This document shows positions 7,274 to 14,308 of a DNA stretch of 64,000 bases, one piece after another (positions within the stretch are counted from its first letter, which is position 1; each line of letters starts with the position of its first letter). The DNA comes from a virus. The notes under the pieces were generated by a model. It was not told the DNA's origin. It saw nothing but the letters and a program-made list of their open reading frames with translations, and ran no database searches. The stretch spans positions 1 through 64,000 of IMG/VR virus record IMGVR_UViG_3300037628_000643; one strand, given 5' to 3'. The position numbers and the translations under genes were made by a program.

Positions 7274-7507
7274 TTATTCCTTCCAGTTTATTACTGTACA
7301 TGACTCAGTTGGTAACGGTACACTAAACCCATATTGCTCCAACCATGAAATGATTTCTTTTCTTACAGAGTCATTTATCACAATGACAGCGAAAAAGTCA
7401 CCGTCATCCACCGCTTGTTTAATAGAATGCTCTACTCGATTTTTTTCAATCGAGAAAATATCATTGGATAGCTTACTTTGGACTCTCGCCTCTTGTGCAT
7501 TAATCAT
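7274..7507 (-). CDS. M-NA-EAR family protein, 77 aa
   Basis: I set the start at 7507 (MINAQEARVQ), where ATGA overlaps the preceding stop and a GAGGAAAAGTT site lies upstream. MINAxEAR, then a helix ending IEKNRVE, then strands with ISWLEQYGFSV match the gene at 8292 (MINAKEAREN ... IRDWLEGLGY). The C-terminal half of 7504 is related. Similar small proteins are common in phages; function unknown. Confidence 0.7.
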   Translation of the reverse strand: MINAQEARVQSKLSNDIFSIEKNRVEHSIKQAVDDGDFFAVIVINDSVRKEIISWLEQYGFSVPLPTESCTVINWKE

Positions 7508-8016
7508 AACTTTTCCTCGCAATCATCAGGCCACGTTATTTTAATGGCGTACCCTTCGTCTTGGTGGTGCATATAACTAAAGCACCTATTGCCAAACTCA
7601 CTAACTGAAACTCCGTACCCGTTCTTGACAAGCTCATCCGTGACCCGCTTGATAACCCATGAGATAGATTTTCTTGAGATAACTCTAGAAGGCTCAGCCC
7701 ATCCACGATACAAAGAATCATAAGTAAGAAATCTCACCTCAGCTATATTACCGCCATCTTTGATTTCTTTATTGATCTTATTGTATGCCTTGTCGATATA
7801 CTCCTTGCATTGCTCCCTTGTTAACTCCCAATCACTTCTAACCTTACACATAGACTTGTTAGCTTCAATCGCAGTTGGTTTTACTGGTAATGATATGATT
7901 GGGATTATTAGCTTCTTTTCTTCTTGCTGGATATTATTCTTATTGTCCTTTCTAAAAAGAAAATACAACCATACTACAGCAAAGGTATATCCCATAATGA
8001 AAGATAGCGTTTCCAT
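7504..8016 (-). CDS. Membrane-anchored M-NA-EAR-like protein, 170 aa
   Basis: Residues 3-21 (TLSFIMGYTFAVVWLYFLF) form an N-terminal anchor. After a basic linker, the C-terminal 105 residues repeat the helix-then-strand layout of the M-NA-EAR proteins beside it (TREQCKEYIDKAYNKI ... ELVKNGYGVSV ... IKITW). It may be a membrane-tethered version of the same domain. Start after AGGAGGAGTT. Confidence 0.6.
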   Translation of the reverse strand: METLSFIMGYTFAVVWLYFLFRKDNKNNIQQEEKKLIIPIISLPVKPTAIEANKSMCKVRSDWELTREQCKEYIDKAYNKINKEIKDGGNIAEVRFLTYDSLYRGWAEPSRVISRKSISWVIKRVTDELVKNGYGVSVSEFGNRCFSYMHHQDEGYAIKITWPDDCEEKL

Positions 8017-8037
8017 AACTCCTCCTAATTTATTAGT

Positions 8038-8280
8038 TTATTTATCAAATTCCATCAAGCCAATCGAAAACCACTCAGACCAATTCATAAAAACTACCCT
8101 GCCTGATCTAAATTGAATCAAGATTTCCGTACCGCTTGTTTCAAGCTCAACATCAGTACAAGTCATCACAGTGTCATTTTTTGGAATCCAAACATTTTTA
8201 ATACCAACGATATTAAGGTTAGTTTCTAGCCATTGCTTAATGCTATCGTCCTTTTTGTTAAATTTCTTTGAAATTGTCAT
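8038..8280 (-). CDS. Hypothetical protein, 80 aa
   Basis: The start at 8280 (MTISKKFNKK) follows GGAGGAAGATTT, which overlaps the preceding stop; six upstream codons are open but would lie before the ribosome site. The N-terminal helix is basic and the remainder alternates like a small beta sheet. No family recognised. Confidence 0.65.
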   Translation of the reverse strand: MTISKKFNKKDDSIKQWLETNLNIVGIKNVWIPKNDTVMTCTDVELETSGTEILIQFRSGRVVFMNWSEWFSIGLMEFDK

Positions 8281-8291
8281 AAATCTTCCTC

Positions 8292-8519
8292 CTACCAACT
8301 AACACTATGAATGCATGATAAGTCCATTATTCTATATCCCAATCCCTCTAGCCAATCTCTAATCTCGTACTCTACTATGTTGCCTGATTCAATCTCAATC
8401 GAACCTCTGCCTACAGAGATTGCCTCAGCGATTAAGTTCTCTATACGCTTCTTTTCAAGAATGAAAACTGAAGCCTTTAGCTTGTTTGTATTTTCTCTCG
8501 CCTCTTTTGCGTTAATCAT
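8292..8519 (-). CDS. M-NA-EAR family protein, 75 aa
   Basis: Paralog of 7274: MINAKEAREN, helix with LEKKRIENLIAEAI, then IRDWLEGLGYRI and a final S-W. It is the first gene after the 8545-8729 gap and its own sigma70-like promoter. The start follows GGAGAAAAATAGC. Function unknown. Confidence 0.7.
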   Translation of the reverse strand: MINAKEARENTNKLKASVFILEKKRIENLIAEAISVGRGSIEIESGNIVEYEIRDWLEGLGYRIMDLSCIHSVSW

Positions 8520-8552
8520 GCTATTTTTCTCCGTTTTTGATTGATTTTAGTG

Positions 8553-8581
8553 ATTATTGCAAAAGCACCCTGAGATGTCAA
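8553..8581 (-). promoter_or_regulatory. Sigma70-like promoter inside the left operon
   Basis: Read leftward, TTGACA (8576-8581) and AATAAT (8553-8558) are separated by exactly 17 bases, 34 bases before the ATG of the gene at 8292-8519. The -35 is perfect. It would restart transcription in the lower half of the left early operon. Confidence 0.65.
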
Positions 8582-8605
8582 GCGTAAATGTTTTATTTTG
8601 AGCGT

Positions 8606-8706
8606 AGAATGCGTTTTTTTAATAGTAGGTGTGCGTTTTTAGCACTTTCCTTGTGCTAATACGAACTAATTACTCAAATATAAACACGTATTAAAAAATG
8701 CATTCT
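8606..8706. repeat. Imperfect inverted repeat in intergenic gap
   Basis: AGAATGCGTTTTTTTAAT at 8606-8623 and the near-complement ATTAAAAAATGCATTCT at 8690-8706 face each other across 66 bases that also contain a small AGCAC/GTGCT hairpin (8641-8657). No T-run follows, so it is not a classical terminator. It could be an operator or a secondary structure feature. Confidence 0.4.
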
Positions 8707-8729
8707 ATCTGTAGTAGTGTTTTTGAGAG

Positions 8730-9122
8730 CTAACCTATGTCTTTTACATCTATTTTTTCAATATTTTCCCAATAATTACCATGAACATCAATATATCCTG
8801 TATAAATTGTTTTGGGCTTACCTGCGAAAGCCAACATAGCTCCATCTTCTTTGGCATTGTCATAAAACCAATAATATTTCCCAACCTCAGGCTCCCAAAT
8901 GTCTTCGATGGTTCCAAGCTCTCTTGGGCCCACTATGTATAGCTCGTTAGTATTAAGGAATCGAAATCCTCCATCTCCTGTGTAAGAACAATCTAGTGCT
9001 ACCTTGTGATCTGGACAAGCGATTATCTCCATACCATGTAAAAAAAGTATAACCCCTTCTTTGTTTTGATACAGCTTCCCAACTTCATATCGCTTGCCTT
9101 TGAAATCAATAGTATTATTCAT
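8730..9122 (-). CDS. Hypothetical VGKLY-family protein, 130 aa
   Basis: Paralog of 6211, with two modules centred on YEVGKLYQNKEG and PEVGKYYWFYD. I chose the start at 9122 (MNNTIDFKGK), overlapping the end of the upstream gene and 8 bases after GGAG; five upstream codons seem untranslated. Last gene before the 8545-8729 gap. Confidence 0.7.
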   Translation of the reverse strand: MNNTIDFKGKRYEVGKLYQNKEGVILFLHGMEIIACPDHKVALDCSYTGDGGFRFLNTNELYIVGPRELGTIEDIWEPEVGKYYWFYDNAKEDGAMLAFAGKPKTIYTGYIDVHGNYWENIEKIDVKDIG

Positions 9123-9375
9123 TTGTTTTTTCTCCATCTCTAAATTTTACATAAACATTATATTCTTCTCGAAATCCATTCATATCATTAATTTTATTGA
9201 GCTCAATTAAATCAATAGAAATACTTTCGACCAGCGGGAGTAACTTACTTCTGAATTCTTCTTCAACCTGTTTCATATGATCGCTAACAATATCTTCCGT
9301 CAACTGTGCCTTTACTTTTTGTTCAAGACCATACTTCATAAGCTCCATTGCATTTATATTATTAGTTAGTGCCAT
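9115..9375 (-). CDS. Hypothetical protein, 86 aa
   Basis: Starts MALTNNINAM after GAGGAGGAATAAAT. Mostly helical and acidic with a long polar helix (KVKAQLTEDIVSDHMKQVEE) and a C-terminal strand. No family recognised. Confidence 0.65.
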   Translation of the reverse strand: MALTNNINAMELMKYGLEQKVKAQLTEDIVSDHMKQVEEEFRSKLLPLVESISIDLIELNKINDMNGFREEYNVYVKFRDGEKTNE

Positions 9376-9377
9376 AT

Positions 9378-9569
9378 TTATTCCTCCTCATGCTTTTTCA
9401 AACAAGTAAACCCACGATCACCTACACACTTACCCTCATGATTTACATAAACAGGGCCACATCCTTCGCACAAAACTTCAACTATATAATCCTCCTGACA
9501 AAGACCCTTTAAATCGCCCATATCGGAATCGAAGTTCTCTATTGAGCATTGTTTGCAGAAATCTGCCAT
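9378..9569 (-). CDS. Conserved phage Cys-rich protein (MADFCKQC family), 63 aa
   Basis: The start at 9569 (MADFCKQCSI) follows GAGGAATAGAT; an upstream open stretch overlaps the previous gene and lacks a site. CKQC near residue 5, C near 25, VLCEGCGPVYVNHEG near 34-48 and two later Cys form probable zinc sites. I recognise this as a family widespread in phages of proteobacteria; its function is not known. Confidence 0.75.
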   Translation of the reverse strand: MADFCKQCSIENFDSDMGDLKGLCQEDYIVEVLCEGCGPVYVNHEGKCVGDRGFTCLKKHEEE

Positions 9570-9571
9570 AT

Positions 9572-9820
9572 CTATTCCTCCTCTGCAAAGAATACCATGC
9601 TCTTGTGCCAATCTTCAATCGTCATTGATCGCATATCTTCTTCAACATGTTCGTACACAATCCTCTCTCCGTTATCGATAACCATAACTACAGGACAAAG
9701 CCATAAGTCTTTATTGTCTGCCCAGATCTGCCCTTTTTCGACAATTAGTAAATTTGAGGTCTCTTTTTCGACATCTTCCATACAATCTATCCCTGTTCCA
9801 TTACAATTTGGACAAATCAT
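9572..9820 (-). CDS. Small protein with CPxCxGxG motif, 82 aa
   Basis: MICPNCNGTGID at the N-terminus is half of a DnaJ-type zinc motif (CxxCxGxG). The rest alternates strand and turn. Start after AAGGAGGAAAA. It precedes the MADFCKQC gene with a two-base gap and probably shares its ribosomes. Function unknown. Confidence 0.65.
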   Translation of the reverse strand: MICPNCNGTGIDCMEDVEKETSNLLIVEKGQIWADNKDLWLCPVVMVIDNGERIVYEHVEEDMRSMTIEDWHKSMVFFAEEE

Positions 9821-10002
9821 TTTTCCTCCTTCAACATCTTCTCAACCTCATAAATAGCTTTCGACAACCTATACTCCGCTGGACAAGCATAATCATATTC
9901 ATGAAAATCAGATTCCTTATGGTGCAAATTTTCACACTCACAATGTTTTGTAGCTGCTTCCAAAACTAATTTTATATAATGCGCTTTTTGTTTATGGTTC
10001 AT
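9817..10002 (-). CDS. Hypothetical His/Cys-rich helical protein, 61 aa
   Basis: The chosen start (MNHKQKAHYI) lies after GGGGCACCA; the upstream open stretch overlaps the previous gene. HCECENLHHKESDFHEYDYAC clusters potential metal ligands in a helical context. The C-terminal helix is acidic and basic mixed. No family recognised. Confidence 0.55.
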   Translation of the reverse strand: MNHKQKAHYIKLVLEAATKHCECENLHHKESDFHEYDYACPAEYRLSKAIYEVEKMLKEEK

Positions 10003-10012
10003 TGGTGCCCCA

Positions 10013-10276
10013 TCATTTGATATCCTCCATTTTCTTGTAAAACTCGACATACTTCACATATATCCACATCGATACAGGAATCACATAGGACATAGTAATC
10101 ATGAATCTTACCCAATTAGGGAAAATGAAGTCATCTAGCCAAATAGTGATAGGAAGAAAAAACAAACCTCCAGCTATGAGATATGAAAGTAACATAATGA
10201 ATAGCAGCATCTGACCAATGAAAATAAAAAATTCTTTTAGATTGATCAGGACAAATTTACCAAAATACTTCATCAT
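10013..10276 (-). CDS. Predicted membrane protein, two spans, 87 aa
   Basis: Hydrophobic segments at about residues 15-45 (FFIFIGQMLLFIMLLSYLIA and following) and 55-73 (FMITMSYVIPVSMWIYV) predict at least two spans. A charged end (EFYKKMEDIK) suggests the C-terminus is cytoplasmic. Start after GAGGTGGTTGA. Function unknown. Confidence 0.7.
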   Translation of the reverse strand: MMKYFGKFVLINLKEFFIFIGQMLLFIMLLSYLIAGGLFFLPITIWLDDFIFPNWVRFMITMSYVIPVSMWIYVKYVEFYKKMEDIK

Positions 10277-10494
10277 TCAACCACCTCTTCCATCAAATAC
10301 CAAACGCCACCAAGCTGATAACATCGCTCTTCTGTGAATTTTTTCCACGGAAGACCATAAAGGCTAACTCGCTGTCCAGTTGTTGCATCAATACCATAAC
10401 TCACAATCTTGTCGCCTCGCCTATTCATTATCTTGTGAGGATAATCACTGTCAAAGTCATCGTGTTCGAATGTATGGCTGAATAGTTCAATCAT
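10273..10494 (-). CDS. Hypothetical protein, 73 aa
   Basis: The ATG at 10494 (MIELFSHTFE) overlaps the end of the upstream gene; fifteen further upstream codons lie inside that gene. The sequence has DSDYPHKI and ATTGQRVSLYG strands. It overlaps the next gene by four bases. Function unknown. Confidence 0.6.
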   Translation of the reverse strand: MIELFSHTFEHDDFDSDYPHKIMNRRGDKIVSYGIDATTGQRVSLYGLPWKKFTEERCYQLGGVWYLMEEVVE

Positions 10495-10771
10495 TAGATT
10501 TCTCAACAACATCAATAAACTCAACCAGATAGTAATCATTAGCAGATAGCATCACTTGCAATACGATAACATCACAGTCGCTTTTAAAATATCCAGAATG
10601 GTCAAAATATCCTCTGCAAGGAGAGTCTTCATTAAAAAACGTCCCTGCATCACTAGAGTCTGCGTGAAATCTTGCAAATTTACTCTTCTCAGTTGATTTA
10701 ATTAATGTTCCTGAGATAGAGTTGAATGAAATATCGACTTTATTACCTGCGTGATTTATTGTATTGAACAT
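10487..10771 (-). CDS. Hypothetical protein, 94 aa
   Basis: Starts MFNTINHAGN after TAGGAGAAATAT. Beta-rich with acidic turns (DSSDAGTFFNEDS). No signal peptide or membrane span. Not recognised. Confidence 0.65.
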   Translation of the reverse strand: MFNTINHAGNKVDISFNSISGTLIKSTEKSKFARFHADSSDAGTFFNEDSPCRGYFDHSGYFKSDCDVIVLQVMLSANDYYLVEFIDVVEKSND

Positions 10772-10780
10772 ATATTTCTC

Positions 10781-10972
10781 CTATTGTTTACTTACAACTA
10801 CTCCAACCATCTCCACAGTACAGCTTTGATCTCTTGGGAGTGATTGTTGGCACAGCATTTTTGCCTTGTAATATCTATCATGAATACCATCATCTCTTTC
10901 AACAAGACCTGCTATGATAAAAAATGTAATAACAACTCCTGCTGCAAAGCTTTTGATATAATTTTTCATCAC
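10781..10972 (-). CDS. Signal-anchor protein with paired Cys, 63 aa
   Basis: Residues 8-24 (SFAAGVVITFFIIAGLV) anchor the protein. The exported part has AKMLCQQSLPRDQSCTVEMV, with two Cys that could pair in the periplasm. The gene just upstream (10969) has the same span plus A-x-x-x-C...PR-x-Q-x-C-x-V, so these two are tandem duplicates. The starts follow GAGGATATGTG here. Function unknown. Confidence 0.7.
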   Translation of the reverse strand: MMKNYIKSFAAGVVITFFIIAGLVERDDGIHDRYYKAKMLCQQSLPRDQSCTVEMVGVVVSKQ

Positions 10973-11160
10973 ATATCCTCGCTTTTCAATACAACAACCA
11001 AAACTTCACTAACGACACACTTCTGACTTCTAGGAATGTTTATCTCACAATTTTCGATGGCTTCTTTTGCCATAACGACTTCTGGCTGTGACTTCCATAC
11101 CGCTCCAGTCATTATTACTCCGAACATCATCCCGAAAACAACCATTACTACATCACTCAT
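10969..11160 (-). CDS. Signal-anchor protein with paired Cys, 63 aa
   Basis: Tandem paralog of 10781: an N-terminal span (VVMVVFGMMFGVIMTGAVW), then EAIENCEINIPRSQKCVVSE with the same Cys spacing. The stop overlaps the next start. Two adjacent copies suggest a dimer or a recent duplication. Confidence 0.7.
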   Translation of the reverse strand: MSDVVMVVFGMMFGVIMTGAVWKSQPEVVMAKEAIENCEINIPRSQKCVVSEVLVVVLKSEDM

Positions 11161-11528
11161 AAATTCCTCCTCAAATCCTTCATTGCTTTCATCGCTTTCA
11201 TTCGATCAGACAACTTCTTACGATTTTCTTCTGAAATTTGTTTTGGCTTCTTTGCGCCCAATATTAATGCAATACTAACTGCCTTGTCAATAGTCGTTTG
11301 ATAAATAGTTTCTCCATCGATGGGTGTGTTTAATAATATTGAGAGCTTCTTACACTTATTTGTCGTCAATGGTTTATTAACGCCATGTACTGCAACGCAA
11401 ATATGCGTATCAGATATTGGAGATATGGTTCCGTGCGGACAATCGATAGAGGTCATGCCCTCAGCCTCCATATCGAAAAAAAACCTTTGAGCAACGCCTT
11501 TGCCCTTGTGTATTAGTAATTGTTTCAT
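11157..11528 (-). CDS. Hypothetical basic protein, 123 aa
   Basis: Starts MKQLLIHKGK; the ribosome site is weak. The N-terminal 75 residues look like a small alpha/beta fold (FFDMEAEGMTSIDCPHG). The last 40 residues are very basic and helical (KKPKQISEENRKKLSDRMKA), a likely nucleic-acid-binding tail. It overlaps neighbours by four bases each side. Confidence 0.65.
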   Translation of the reverse strand: MKQLLIHKGKGVAQRFFFDMEAEGMTSIDCPHGTISPISDTHICVAVHGVNKPLTTNKCKKLSILLNTPIDGETIYQTTIDKAVSIALILGAKKPKQISEENRKKLSDRMKAMKAMKDLRRNL

Positions 11529-11890
11529 AGATCTTTAATCCATCGGTGAGAGAGTTTCCAGTTTATGTTGTCGATATTTCGTTCGTGTGGAACACATACA
11601 TGATCTCCGACAGGATCTTCAATAGATGAAATCCACTCGAACAAGTCAATAATTATTTTCGACTCACTATTGTATACAAAAATATCGCCGCATTCATCTA
11701 TCGCCACTTGATTATATTTGTCATCAAATTTCTTTACGCCAATTGAGCGATAATAATCGTCTAAAGATTCTGTATCCGTACTCGCTGCGTTACTTGTATT
11801 GTTTATTTCATTCGTAACAACATTATTCGTAACTGTTGTCTTAAACAATTCACTAAACTCATCCACCGTGCATTCGATTGTTACTTTCAT
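11525..11890 (-). CDS. Early protein with VAIDEcGD domain, 121 aa
   Basis: I place the start at 11890 (MKVTIECTVD) after GAGAGGATAATTTT. From DYYRSIGVKKF the C-terminal half matches 11904 closely, including QVAIDECGDIFVY and the ending HRWIKDL. It belongs to the same paralogous family as 244, 12293 and 12849. Function unknown. Confidence 0.7.
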   Translation of the reverse strand: MKVTIECTVDEFSELFKTTVTNNVVTNEINNTSNAASTDTESLDDYYRSIGVKKFDDKYNQVAIDECGDIFVYNSESKIIIDLFEWISSIEDPVGDHVCVPHERNIDNINWKLSHRWIKDL

Positions 11891-11903
11891 AAAATTATCC
11901 TCT

Positions 11904-12296
11904 CTACAAGTCTTTAATCCACATATGTGTTTCTGTCCAATCAACATTACTCATATCTTTTTTTGTATCAAGATAACGGTAGTTGCCATCTGTCAGCATC
12001 CATTCCTCATCGTCAAAGTATATTTCTTTGTTGTCACTTGTAAATATATTCACTGTACCATTTGGATCTATCGCCACTTGACCATGAGTGTCTTTGTGAT
12101 CCAGAACCCCTATCGAACGATAATAGTCAGCTAGGCTATCTTTGTCAAAATGATTTTCAAAAGCATCAGCTATATCCTTCCCCGTTAAAGTCACTCCACT
12201 AGAGATATTAATTGTATTTTTATGCAAATAACTTAGCATCATAGCAATCTCAAGCGGCTCACCTTCGAGCGTGAGATCTTTTGTTATGTATTTCAT
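11904..12296 (-). CDS. Early protein with VAIDpNGT domain, 130 aa
   Basis: Close paralog of 11525: DYYRSIGVLDH, QVAIDPNGTVNIF, then NVDWTETHMWIKDL. The N-terminal 60 residues differ (ITKDLTLEGEPLEIAMMLSY). The gene is probably a local duplication. Function unknown. Confidence 0.7.
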   Translation of the reverse strand: MKYITKDLTLEGEPLEIAMMLSYLHKNTINISSGVTLTGKDIADAFENHFDKDSLADYYRSIGVLDHKDTHGQVAIDPNGTVNIFTSDNKEIYFDDEEWMLTDGNYRYLDTKKDMSNVDWTETHMWIKDL

Positions 12297-12610
12297 GAGT
12301 TAATCTCTCTATTGATTTCTGTTAATGAATCTTCCCAGTGCATTGCTTTTGTTGTTGTTTTACCAATACAAAAACCACCCGTAGTCGTATTTCGCCATGT
12401 ATACACCCTGCGAGTTACGTCACCATTCACAAACAAAACTACGTCGTTATCCTCATTAAATGCAGCATACTTGTACTTTTCGCTAATATAGCTTATATCT
12501 ATACCGAAAACTTCTGTGGTCGCAATACTATATGCACATGTACCTCCTTGCTTAAATATAGCTATCCACTTCTGAACTTCTGAGATATCGGGCTCAATAG
12601 TTATCTTCAT
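12293..12610 (-). CDS. Early protein with YAAFNEDND domain, 105 aa
   Basis: KYAAFNEDNDVVLFVNGDV followed by TWRNTTTGGF and the end MHWEDSLTEI fit the W/Y-A-x-D-x-D...W-x-x-SL family. Residues 1-30 form a strand and helix (EVQKWIAIFKQ). Function unknown. Confidence 0.7.
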   Translation of the reverse strand: MKITIEPDISEVQKWIAIFKQGGTCAYSIATTEVFGIDISYISEKYKYAAFNEDNDVVLFVNGDVTRRVYTWRNTTTGGFCIGKTTTKAMHWEDSLTEINREINS

Positions 12611-12837
12611 TTAAAATACTCCTCTCTTGTGGCTGACTTAACTAACCTTGGGAGTATCGCAAACCCAAACAAGTTAAATGACTTAAGTGTAACAACATGA
12701 GTGTACTCATCGTACTCTTGAGCCAGACTAACTGGGTACAACGGAGCCCACTCATTATCGATAAAATTTGCAGCTACATCCTCTTCTATAAATCTCGGAA
12801 AGAAAGTCCAGAATAGCCATTTTATAAAATCAATCAT
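12607..12837 (-). CDS. Hypothetical protein, 76 aa
   Basis: Starts MIDFIKWLFW after AAGGAGAAAATAA. The first 15 residues are aromatic and hydrophobic (FIKWLFWTFFPRF), perhaps a membrane-associated helix. The rest is mixed with no motif. Second gene of the left operon. Confidence 0.6.
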   Translation of the reverse strand: MIDFIKWLFWTFFPRFIEEDVAANFIDNEWAPLYPVSLAQEYDEYTHVVTLKSFNLFGFAILPRLVKSATREEYFK

Positions 12838-12848
12838 TTATTTTCTCC

Positions 12849-13685
12849 TTAGTTCTTCCAATCAATTCTTGTTAGTGTTCTTGCATGGTTCTTACAGAGC
12901 ATGCTAGTCGATCCAATGTAATTACGATAATCGTCACAATTTCTTGAAAACCATTTCTTGTATCCTGCTCTTGGCTCAACTTGCCACAAATGTACACTTC
13001 CATCTTGATCTGCTGTAGCCCACTTATATCTTCGGTCTTCATTGCTGATATCAATTTCAAATACTTTTGTTTTTCGGACGATTTTTTCAGCTGATCTTCT
13101 CCATTGTGGCTCTCTATGTGGTAGCGTGTCTGATAGACACCTTTTCTTTCCAAAACACCAAAAAGCAGAATCGTTGCAGCTGTCAGGGACTGGCTGATGC
13201 GTGTATACCACAACAACTCCATCAGCGTTAGTTGCAACCCATGTATATTCCATCGGTATTAAATCAAAATCAAACCCGCTGTAGTCAAACTCTTTTGAGT
13301 ACTTCTGCATATCAGCATTACGGATAGCGTCAGCCACTATTCGCCTGCATGTAGCTTCGCCTCCTACAGGTATCTCTGGATAAAACCTCTTAGAATTTAC
13401 TTTTCGACGCTTGGCTGAATTAGTGTCCATTTTTATGCCAGAGTAAACCCGATGCCCTCTCGTGCCGTCATCGACATAAAGACACAAATTAACAATACAA
13501 GCACCTTCAACAGTAAACGGAACATTAACAACACAAGCCACTCCTTCGAAATTAAAAATCTGATACTCATTAACCAAAGACGGTTTATTTAAATTATCAA
13601 ACGCCTCTTCTATTTTCTGGACAATCACTTCCTTACTTAAATCACACCCATTGATATTGATTGTTACGTTATTCATTGTTGTCAT
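12849..13685 (-). CDS. First gene of left early operon, two W-A-x-D-x-DG domains, 278 aa
   Basis: An N-terminal domain of about 130 residues ends with the helix CRRIVADAIRNADMQ. It is followed by two copies of the family domain: YTWVATNADGVVVVYTHQP near residue 146 and YKWATADQDGSVHLWQVEP near residue 216, each ending in a W-x-x-S or IDW motif. It is the promoter-proximal gene, 36 bases after the -10 box, so it should be among the first proteins made. Function unknown; this is the largest member of the local family. Confidence 0.75.
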   Translation of the reverse strand: MTTMNNVTININGCDLSKEVIVQKIEEAFDNLNKPSLVNEYQIFNFEGVACVVNVPFTVEGACIVNLCLYVDDGTRGHRVYSGIKMDTNSAKRRKVNSKRFYPEIPVGGEATCRRIVADAIRNADMQKYSKEFDYSGFDFDLIPMEYTWVATNADGVVVVYTHQPVPDSCNDSAFWCFGKKRCLSDTLPHREPQWRRSAEKIVRKTKVFEIDISNEDRRYKWATADQDGSVHLWQVEPRAGYKKWFSRNCDDYRNYIGSTSMLCKNHARTLTRIDWKN

Positions 13686-13720
13686 AATATTTCCGTCTCC
13701 ACATTCATTTAAAAAAAGAG

Positions 13721-13749
13721 ACTATACACGCTTAAACCAGTGTTTGCAA
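13721..13749 (-). promoter_or_regulatory. Early promoter of the left operon
   Basis: Reading leftward: TTGCAA at 13744-13749, a 17-base spacer, TATAGT at 13721-13726, then the first gene. The identical boxes and spacer occur at 28747-28775 before the second minus-strand operon. It fits a strong host sigma70 promoter. Confidence 0.75.
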
Positions 13750-13768
13750 GGGCTACAAAGGATATTTT

Positions 13769-13880
13769 AATAAAAAAGAATAAAAAGGAATTAATTTAAT
13801 TTTAATTAAACGCTTGAAACCCGCATGCTAGAGCCTCAAAACACACAAAAATTAATAAAAAGAATAAAAAGAATAAAAAG
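13769..13880 (+). repeat. Direct AATAAAAAG repeats
   Basis: Exact copies lie at 13779-13787, 13854-13862, 13863-13871 and 13872-13880, the last three being perfectly tandem. A variant with one extra A lies at 13769-13778. Inverted copies occur downstream in the same gap. Confidence 0.75.
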
Positions 13881-13968
13881 TAGCCTAGGAGAGTATAGGG
13901 GGATATGGGGTAGGAAAACTATAGAGACAAGAAAAGACCGGAGAAAGTATCCTTTTTTTCTTTTTATT

Positions 13969-14012
13969 AGAAAGAGAGAGAAGAAGAAGAGAAGAGAGAG
14001 GAGGGAGGAAGG
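13969..14012 (+). repeat. 44-base pure-purine run
   Basis: Every base from 13969 to 14012 is A or G, mostly GA/GAA units, and the flanks remain purine-rich. Such tracts can form triplex or unwind easily. It is part of the origin candidate. Confidence 0.7.
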
Positions 14013-14118
14013 TAGAGAGAGATGCTCTGTAGGGTAGAGACTGTATACTATATACTACTATTATTACTATTACTATTACTATTATTACTATTACTTCTTC
14101 TACTGTCTAACACTGTTC

Positions 14119-14156
14119 GATAAAAAGTACAACTTATACTTTTTATTCTTTTTATT
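14119..14156. repeat. Inverted CTTTTTATT repeats with hairpin
   Basis: CTTTTTATT is present in tandem at 14139-14147 and 14148-14156, and once more at 13960-13968; these are complements of the AATAAAAAG units. ATAAAAAGTA near 14120-14129 pairs with TACTTTTTAT near 14137-14146 to make a 10-bp hairpin, which might also act as a weak terminator. Confidence 0.6.
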
Positions 14157-14248
14157 AACCATTTTGTATAAAAAACAACCAATTTAGCTAAAAAGCAGAT
14201 ATGTGCAAATATGTCAGATAAGCAACAATAAAACCCCTTAGTTAGATA

Positions 14249-14257
14249 TGATATACT
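14249..14257 (+). promoter_or_regulatory. Extended -10 promoter TGATATACT
   Basis: TGA-TATACT lies 52 bases before the ATG of the gene at 14309. There is no good -35, as in the extended -10 promoters of the structural module. It would drive the three rightward genes 14309-15851. Confidence 0.5.
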
Positions 14258-14308
14258 GTAAGCACACTTAGTTATTTTAAAGCACACCTTTATATATGAG
14301 AGATATTT

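Larger units (their letters stand above)
13686..14308. other. Gene-free low-complexity region, candidate replication origin
   Basis: This is the only stretch over 300 bases without a gene. Beyond the two promoters at its ends it holds 9-base AATAAAAAG repeats in both orientations, a pure-purine run at 13969-14012, TAT/TAC trinucleotide repeats at about 14057-14094 and a very AT-rich segment at 13761-13810. It separates divergent operons. Iterons next to AT-rich, strand-asymmetric DNA are typical of origins (general knowledge); no initiator gene is adjacent, so the call is inference. Confidence 0.5.

Noticed and set aside
13825-14037. Open frame on the plus strand in the low-complexity gap
   Set aside because: The product is only Arg/Glu/Lys runs from the purine tract, with no ribosome site; it follows the base composition and not a gene.
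14057-14094. TAT/TAC repeats resembling a repeat array
   Set aside because: The unit is three to six bases without spacers; simple sequence, not CRISPR.
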